A stretch of 10,267 nt of DNA from Lachnospiraceae bacterium (GTDB taxonomy: Bacteria; Bacillota; Clostridia; Lachnospirales; Lachnospiraceae). Position numbers and translations under genes: made by a program. Position 1 is the stretch's first letter. Each line of letters begins with the position of its first letter. The notes beneath the pieces were generated by a model. The model made no database searches and was not told the DNA's origin. It worked only from the letters and a program-made list of their open reading frames with translations. Below, piece by piece: positions 5,481-10,267 of this stretch. Where the stretch lies: positions 1-10,267 of the forward strand of contig CAAFTS010000052.1 in the NCBI GenBank assembly GCA_900765975.1, read 5' to 3'.

Positions 5481-7635
5481 GAAAGCATTGTTCTGCGATG
5501 GAACGGAATCATATGTAATACCGGCAGAACCGGGGCAGAATGAGATGGTAATGCTGCGTTTTCGAACAGCAAAAGAGGATGTTGAAAAAGTACATCTGGT
5601 TGTTCCGGGAAGAGGAGAGTTTCTGATGAGACGCTCCTTTTCAAAAGGAATGTTTGATTATTATGAGATTCAGTGGCAGTTGGAGACGGAACTTTTTTCG
5701 TACTGTTTCCGGATCGATGACGGTGAGGATTCTTGCTATTATAATCAGTGCGGAGTATCGGATTCTATAATTGAGATGTATCATTTTCAGATTATGCCGG
5801 GATTTTCGACTCCGGACTGGGCAAAAGGCGCTGTCATATATCAGATTTTTGTGGATCGCTTTTACAATGGAGATTCATCCAACGATGTGCAGGATCGGGA
5901 ATACATTTATATTGGAGAGCCCTGTCAGCGAGTTACAGACTGGATGAGTCCGCCGTCGGCAATGGATGTTCGTCGGTTTTATGGTGGGGATCTGCAGGGA
6001 GTATTGGATAAACTGGATTATTTAGAAGATTTAGGGGTTGAAGTGATCTATTTCAACCCATTGTTTGTGTCACCGTCCAATCATAAGTATGATATTCAGG
6101 ATTATGATTATATCGATCCTCATTATGGAAAAATCGTGGCGGACAGCGGAGAGGCACTGCCGGAAGGTGTTTTGGATAATAAACAGGCTTCGATGTATCA
6201 GAAACGGACAGGAGATCTGGCGAATCTGGAAGCCAGCAATGCGTTGTTTGCAAGACTTGTGGATGAGATGCACAGGCGGGGGATGCGTGTGATCATAGAC
6301 GGTGTGTTTAATCACTGTGGATCCTTTAATAAATGGATGGACCGGGAACGACTCTACGAGAATCTGGACGGATATGAAAAGGGAGCCTATGTTTGTGCGG
6401 ATAGTCCGTATCGAAGTTTTTTTCATTTCTTTGATGCAAAAGAAGAAGATTGGCCGTATAATGGAAGATATGATGGCTGGTGGGGGCATGATACCTTGCC
6501 GAAGCTGGATTATGAAGATTCCCCGAAGTTAGAACAGTATATATTAGAAATTGCAAAAAAATGGGTTTCTCCACCGTATAATGTGGATGGGTGGCGGCTG
6601 GATGTAGCAGCGGATCTGGGATTCTCGAACGAGTATAATCATTTATTCTGGAAAGAATTTCGGAAAGCAGTTAAAGGCGTGCGGCCGGATGCGTTGATTT
6701 TGGCTGAACACTATGGAGATCCATCTGAATGGCTGATGGGAGACGAGTGGGACAGTGTGATGAATTATGACGCATTTATGGAACCGCTCACCTGGTTTTT
6801 GACCGGTATGGAGAAACACAGCGATGAGCGGCGGAAAGATCTGTGGGGAAATGCAGATAATTTTGTGCGTTCTATGAATCATCATATGGCATGTATGATG
6901 ACACCGTCAATTCAGACGGCGATGAATGAATTGTCTAACCACGATCATTCTCGTTTCCTGACGCGGACGAACCATATTGTAGGACGCGTGGGGGAACTGG
7001 GAACCAAGGCTGCGAGTGAAGGAATCAACCCGGCAGTTATGCGGGAGGCAGTTGCTGTTCAGATGACCTGGGTTGGTGCGCCGACCGTATATTATGGAGA
7101 TGAAGCCGGCGTCTGTGGATTTACGGATCCGGATAACCGGAGGACATATCCCTGGGGACATGAGGATCAGGAGATGATTGCATTTCATAAGGAAATGATT
7201 CGGATTCATAAAGAGAATCCGGTGATTCGTACCGGCTCTCTGAGGATGCTGCATTGGGAAGATAATATATTGACTTATGGAAGATTTCGCGGTGAAGAAC
7301 AGATTGTTGTTGTGCTGAATAACAGCAAAGAGTTGAAGGAAGTAACGATTCCGGTCTGGAAGGCGGAAGTACCGTTAAAAGGGCGGATGCAGCGTCTGAT
7401 GTATTCTTATGAAAACGGATATACAACGGAATATGATGAATATATTGTTGAAAACGGTGAAGTCGTATTGAATGTAGGAAAACATTCCGTTATTGTAATG
7501 AAGACAATTTTGAATAAGGACTATAGGTTTGAGTGGAGAAAGACAGAAAGAAACGAAAAAGGAAAAGGAGAGAATAGACATGGCAGAGAAAAAGAAATTT
7601 TATATGACAACTGCGATTGCTTACACATCCGGTAA
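5473..7635 (+). CDS. GH13 alpha-amylase / neopullulanase-like glucan hydrolase
   Basis: This is an intracellular (no signal peptide) glycoside hydrolase of clan GH-H that cleaves alpha-1,4 and perhaps alpha-1,6 glucan bonds. Residues 1 to about 105 form a beta-rich region in the place of a CBM34-type module. The barrel begins near WAKGAVIYQIFVDRF. The conserved regions are DGVFNH (276-281), GWRLDV with nucleophile D377, LAEH with acid/base E412, and SNHDHSR with H490-D491. GHDTLPKLD (338-346) recalls neopullulanases and cyclomaltodextrinases; the exact subfamily and substrate are not certain. The start is ATG 5473, served by AGGAG at 5464-5468 and overlapping the ftsH stop, which suggests translational coupling. 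The domain seems to end at about residue 679 (VIVMKTI). The remaining 41 residues are charged, unlike the family, and run 56 bases into metG. One T fewer in the T4 run at 7508-7511 would create a stop right after that point. Confidence 0.92.
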   Translation: MNRKALFCDGTESYVIPAEPGQNEMVMLRFRTAKEDVEKVHLVVPGRGEFLMRRSFSKGMFDYYEIQWQLETELFSYCFRIDDGEDSCYYNQCGVSDSIIEMYHFQIMPGFSTPDWAKGAVIYQIFVDRFYNGDSSNDVQDREYIYIGEPCQRVTDWMSPPSAMDVRRFYGGDLQGVLDKLDYLEDLGVEVIYFNPLFVSPSNHKYDIQDYDYIDPHYGKIVADSGEALPEGVLDNKQASMYQKRTGDLANLEASNALFARLVDEMHRRGMRVIIDGVFNHCGSFNKWMDRERLYENLDGYEKGAYVCADSPYRSFFHFFDAKEEDWPYNGRYDGWWGHDTLPKLDYEDSPKLEQYILEIAKKWVSPPYNVDGWRLDVAADLGFSNEYNHLFWKEFRKAVKGVRPDALILAEHYGDPSEWLMGDEWDSVMNYDAFMEPLTWFLTGMEKHSDERRKDLWGNADNFVRSMNHHMACMMTPSIQTAMNELSNHDHSRFLTRTNHIVGRVGELGTKAASEGINPAVMREAVAVQMTWVGAPTVYYGDEAGVCGFTDPDNRRTYPWGHEDQEMIAFHKEMIRIHKENPVIRTGSLRMLHWEDNILTYGRFRGEEQIVVVLNNSKELKEVTIPVWKAEVPLKGRMQRLMYSYENGYTTEYDEYIVENGEVVLNVGKHSVIVMKTILNKDYRFEWRKTERNEKGKGENRHGREKEILYDNCDCLHIR
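7565..7570 (+). promoter_or_regulatory. Ribosome binding site of metG
   Basis: AAGGAG lies nine bases before ATG 7580 and fixes the metG start over an upstream in-frame TTG at 7529. The site sits inside the amylase reading frame. Confidence 0.8.
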
Positions 7636-9484
7636 ACCGCATATTGGAAATACGTATGAGATTGTACTGGCAGATGCGATTGCACGTTATAAGAGAAGTC
7701 AGGGGTACGATGTATTTTTCCAGACGGGAACGGACGAGCATGGACAGAAAATCGAACTGAAGGCACAGGAAGCAGGTGTTACTCCGAAAGAGTTTGTTGA
7801 CAATGTGGCAGGAGAAATTAAGCGGATCTGGGATCTGATGGATACTTCTTATGATAAATTCATTCGTACAACAGATGACTATCATGAGAAGCAGGTACAG
7901 AAGATTTTTAAAAAGCTGTATGATCAAGGTGATATTTATAAAGGTTATTATGAAGGCATGTATTGTACTCCTTGCGAATCTTTCTTTACAGAGTCACAGT
8001 TGGTGGACGGTAAATGTCCGGACTGCGGACGTGAGGTACAGCCTGCAAAGGAAGAGGCTTATTTCTTCAAGATGAGCAAGTATGCAGATCGTTTGATCGA
8101 GCACATCAATACACATCCGGAATTTATTCAGCCGGTATCTCGTAAAAATGAGATGATGAATAACTTCCTTCTGCCGGGACTGCAGGATCTTTGTGTATCC
8201 AGAACGTCCTTTACATGGGGAATTCCGGTAGATTTTGATCCAAAACACGTTACGTATGTGTGGCTGGATGCATTGACAAACTATATTACCGGTATTGGTT
8301 ATGATTGTGATGGAGAAAGTACAGAACAGTTTAAAAAGGACTGGCCGGCAGATTTGCATTTAATTGGAAAAGATATCATTCGTTTCCATACGATTTATTG
8401 GCCAATCTTCCTGATGGCGCTGGATCTTCCACTTCCGAAACAGATTTTCGGACATCCATGGCTTTTGCAGGGAGACGGAAAGATGAGTAAGTCCAAAGGA
8501 AATGTTCTGTATGCAGATGAACTGGTTGATTTCTTTGGTGTAGATGCAGTTCGTTATTTTGTACTTCATGAGATGCCGTTTGAAAATGATGGAGTAATTT
8601 CCTGGGAACTTATGGTTGAGCGAATGAACTCTGATCTGGCAAATACATTAGGAAATCTCGTGAATCGTACAGTTTCTATGACAAATAAATATTTTGGAGG
8701 AACAGTTACAGATAAAGGTGCTGCGGAAGAAGTAGATGCAGACCTGAAAGCAGTAATGGAGAATGTTCCGAAACTGGTAGAAGACAAGATGAATGAATTG
8801 CGTGTAGCAGATGCTATGACAGAGATTTTTAACTTGTTTAAGAGATGCAATAAATATATTGATGAGACAATGCCATGGGTACTGGCTAAGGATGAGGAGA
8901 AAAAAGACCGCCTGGAAACAGTATTGTGGAATTTGATCCAGGGAATTTCCGCAGGCGCTGTACTTTTGGAATCTTTCATGCCTTCTACAAGTAAAAAGAT
9001 TTTGGAACAGCTGGGCGGCGGTCATGTGACAGATAAGCCGGAGATTCTTTTCCAGAGACTGGATATCGACGAGGTTCTGAAGAAAGTAGAGGAACTTCAT
9101 CCGCATGTGGAGGAGCCGGAAGAAGCAGAAGAGACTGTGATTGATATTGAGGCTAAGCCGGAGATTACATTTGAGCAGTTTGGCGCAATGCAATTTCAGG
9201 TGGGCGAGATCATTGCCTGTGAAGAGGTTAAGAAATCAAAGAAATTGCTTTGTTCTCAGGTTAAGATCGGCTCTCAGGTAAAACAAATTGTATCTGGTAT
9301 TAAGGGACATTATACACCGGAAGAAATGGTTGGGAAAAAGGTGATGGTTCTGGTGAATCTGAAACCTGCGAAACTGGCGGGTGTGTTATCAGAAGGTATG
9401 CTGCTTTGCGCAGAAGACGCAGAGGGTAATCTGGCGTTAATGACACCGGAAAAGGAAATGCCGGCAGGAGCGGAAATCTGCTAA
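7580..9484 (+). CDS. metG: Methionyl-tRNA synthetase
   Basis: This class I synthetase charges tRNA-Met, both initiator and elongator. The 634-residue protein begins MAEKKKFYMTTAIAYTSGKPHIGN. The first ATP motif HIGN is at 21-24 and the second, KMSKS, at 301-305. A single zinc knuckle is seen in the connective domain: C129, C132, C146 and C149. The anticodon-binding helical domain follows (WELMVERMNSDLANTLGNLVNR and on). An acidic linker (about 508-525) leads to a C-terminal Trbp111-like OB-fold tRNA-binding domain (about 529-634), which in the family promotes dimerisation and tRNA binding. The N-terminus matches where the family begins, so ATG 7580 is preferred. No T-box or SAM leader precedes it; the upstream sequence is the amylase tail, so it is probably read from the operon. 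A strong terminator follows. Confidence 0.97.
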   Translation: MAEKKKFYMTTAIAYTSGKPHIGNTYEIVLADAIARYKRSQGYDVFFQTGTDEHGQKIELKAQEAGVTPKEFVDNVAGEIKRIWDLMDTSYDKFIRTTDDYHEKQVQKIFKKLYDQGDIYKGYYEGMYCTPCESFFTESQLVDGKCPDCGREVQPAKEEAYFFKMSKYADRLIEHINTHPEFIQPVSRKNEMMNNFLLPGLQDLCVSRTSFTWGIPVDFDPKHVTYVWLDALTNYITGIGYDCDGESTEQFKKDWPADLHLIGKDIIRFHTIYWPIFLMALDLPLPKQIFGHPWLLQGDGKMSKSKGNVLYADELVDFFGVDAVRYFVLHEMPFENDGVISWELMVERMNSDLANTLGNLVNRTVSMTNKYFGGTVTDKGAAEEVDADLKAVMENVPKLVEDKMNELRVADAMTEIFNLFKRCNKYIDETMPWVLAKDEEKKDRLETVLWNLIQGISAGAVLLESFMPSTSKKILEQLGGGHVTDKPEILFQRLDIDEVLKKVEELHPHVEEPEEAEETVIDIEAKPEITFEQFGAMQFQVGEIIACEEVKKSKKLLCSQVKIGSQVKQIVSGIKGHYTPEEMVGKKVMVLVNLKPAKLAGVLSEGMLLCAEDAEGNLALMTPEKEMPAGAEIC

Positions 9485-9506
9485 GTCAATCCAATGAATG
9501 GAAACG

Positions 9507-9566
9507 AAAGACAGAAAGAAGGTACAGGAATAAGAGCTGTGCTTTCTGCCTGTCTTTTTTGTTTTT
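9507..9566 (+). terminator. Rho-independent terminator after metG
   Basis: The outer stem pairs 9507-9514 with 9550-9557 (eight pairs). After a 2x2 internal loop, an 11-pair inner stem joins 9517-9527 to 9537-9547, with two G-U pairs and a nine-base loop (9528-9536). T-runs follow at 9555-9560 and 9562-9566. It lies 22 bases after the metG stop and should end the operon. Confidence 0.9.
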
Positions 9567-9647
9567 AGATGGGAGTTAAAAAAGAAGAGATGGGAAAAGG
9601 TGTCGAATTTACCTGACAGAATGTACTAAAATCTACTATTTTTGTTG

Positions 9648-9656
9648 TGCTATGCT
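9648..9656 (+). promoter_or_regulatory. Candidate extended -10 promoter of the last gene
   Basis: TGCTATGCT fits TGn plus a four-of-six -10 (TATGCT), preceded by another TG at 9646-9647. No clear -35 is present. An alternative is CTGACA (9613-9618) with TACTAT (9634-9639), but its 15-base spacer is short. A start near 9663 would give a leader of about 70 bases that includes the hairpin at 9672-9707. Confidence 0.3.
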
Positions 9657-9671
9657 GAATGCGAAATCGGA

Positions 9672-9707
9672 GGTGCCGGAAGGGTGGACGAGCCTTGGGA
9701 GGACACC
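9672..9707 (+). promoter_or_regulatory. Possible 5'-leader RNA hairpin
   Basis: GGTG (9672-9675) pairs with CACC (9704-9707), and CC (9676-9677) pairs with GG (9701-9702), leaving A9703 bulged. After a GG/GGGA internal loop, AAGG (9680-9683) pairs with CCTT (9693-9696). There is no T-run, so it is not a terminator. It does not match a riboswitch class I recognise. Confidence 0.3.
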
Positions 9708-9734
9708 GGAAAAAATTGAGCAGAGGTGAGTATG

Positions 9735-10267
9735 ATGGAAAGACAGATACCAAAAAACGTACGTCAGATAGGAAATGTGAGCGATACTCCGAAAGTATAT
9801 GTTGAGGATTATGTAGATACTTTTTTGTCACAGTTGTGTGATAAGGCAGGGGAGGTCCCGGTAGGGGCGTTTCTGATCGGGGATCTGATCAACTCTGAGG
9901 ATGAGGAGTATGTGTACATATATGGAGCGGTTCAGATGCATGAATTGAAGGTCTCTGGAAATGAATATATTTTGGACGAAGAGGCATGGAAGGCTGCCTA
10001 TGAGGACTGTAAGCAGTATTTTGAAGATGGGGAAATGTTGGGCTGGTTTGTGGCACATCCAGGGGGATCGTTGACTGTGGGGGAAGGAATCGCAAAACTT
10101 CATAGAAAAGCATTTCCAAAAAACAATACGATTTTTATTTTGAAAGATCCGATTGAGCAGGAAGAAAAATATTTTGTGCATAAATTCCAGGACTTGATGG
10201 AATTGGGAGGGCATTTTACATATTATGAAAAAAATCCATGCATGCAAAATTATATGATTTCCAGCAG
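9735..10267 (+). CDS. Uncharacterised protein with MPN/JAB-like N-terminal region, 3' end cut by window
   Basis: The open frame begins MERQIPKNVRQIGN and runs to the last base with no stop, so only the first 177 residues are seen. The start is ATG 9735, six bases after AGGTG; the adjacent ATG 9732 is too close to it. I do not recognise a named family. The order of segments recalls an MPN/JAB1 fold: a helix with EDYVDTFLSQL, a strand VGAFLIGDLI, a strand YVYIYGAVQM, then a strand GEMLGWFVAHPGG, a short helix, and a strand TIFILKDP. In active JAMM enzymes the equivalent of GWFVAHP reads GWYHSHP and is followed by S..D. Here the first histidine is valine, and the S and D are not in place, so a zinc peptidase activity is unlikely. 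No signal peptide or membrane segment is seen in the visible part. The fold call is inference from pattern only. Confidence 0.75.
   Translation, partial: MERQIPKNVRQIGNVSDTPKVYVEDYVDTFLSQLCDKAGEVPVGAFLIGDLINSEDEEYVYIYGAVQMHELKVSGNEYILDEEAWKAAYEDCKQYFEDGEMLGWFVAHPGGSLTVGEGIAKLHRKAFPKNNTIFILKDPIEQEEKYFVHKFQDLMELGGHFTYYEKNPCMQNYMISS

Larger units (their letters stand above)
9567..9731 (+). other. Intergenic region between the metG terminator and the last gene
   Basis: This stretch of 165 bases holds no credible gene. It contains a perfect seven-base match to the Spo0A box (TGTCGAA, 9601-9607), a possible extended -10 (9648-9656), a possible leader hairpin (9672-9707) and the AGGTG ribosome binding site (9724-9728) of the next gene. 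Confidence 0.6.

Noticed and set aside
7529..7579. Upstream TTG start for metG at 7529
   Set aside because: It adds a low-complexity charged stretch; ATG 7580 has a well-spaced AAGGAG and gives the usual N-terminus.
7490..7580. Separate metG promoter in the amylase tail (AAGACA / TATAGG)
   Set aside because: The spacer is only 15 bases and both boxes match at four of six positions; too weak to annotate.
1..10267. CRISPR array, tRNA or rRNA genes, or a defence or phage module
   Set aside because: No regularly spaced repeats, no cloverleaf or conserved rRNA stretches, and all recognised genes except the last are housekeeping, sporulation or sugar metabolism.

Overview
The window reads as chromosomal DNA of an endospore-forming clostridium, most likely a Lachnospiraceae gut anaerobe. 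The evidence is a sporulation phosphatase (SpoIIE), the order spoIIE-tilS-hpt-ftsH shared by many Bacillota spore formers, strong AGGAGG-type ribosome binding sites, moderate base composition, and an intracellular GH13 amylase beside housekeeping genes. All genes seen lie on the + strand. The family assignment is inference from gene content and protein style, not from a database search.

Layout. Positions 1-88 are the 3' end of a group II intron: a complete domain V and domain VI with a bulged branch-point adenine. The rest of the intron lies outside the window. Positions 89-178 are the 3' exon flank, with stops in every frame and no gene. At 179 begins a SpoIIE-type phosphatase that keeps the regulatory and PP2C domains but has no membrane domain. 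It is followed by tilS (tRNA-Ile lysidine synthetase), hpt (hypoxanthine phosphoribosyltransferase), ftsH (membrane AAA+ zinc protease, TTG start), a GH13 alpha-amylase/neopullulanase-like gene overlapping the end of ftsH, and metG (methionyl-tRNA synthetase with a C-terminal tRNA-binding domain). A long hairpin with a T-run at 9507-9566 closes this cluster. A 165-base intergenic region then holds a possible promoter and a possible 5'-leader hairpin. The last gene starts at 9735, runs off the right edge, and has an N-terminal region resembling an MPN/JAB fold without its metal ligands.

How the genes work together. From tilS to metG the gaps are short or negative (33 bases tilS-hpt, 16 bases hpt-ftsH, 8-base overlap ftsH-amylase, amylase running 56 bases into metG). 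The five genes therefore look like one transcription unit that mixes tRNA maturation and charging, purine salvage, membrane protein quality control and glucan breakdown. A promoter-like pair just before tilS would start its transcript almost exactly at the tilS ATG, which suggests a leaderless message. This would let the housekeeping genes be expressed independently of spoIIE.

The points most worth a second look are the intron end next to a membrane-domain-less SpoIIE, the candidate leaderless tilS, the amylase frame that appears to have lost its stop by one base in a T4 run, and the MPN-like edge protein. I did not find a clearly new multi-gene system.
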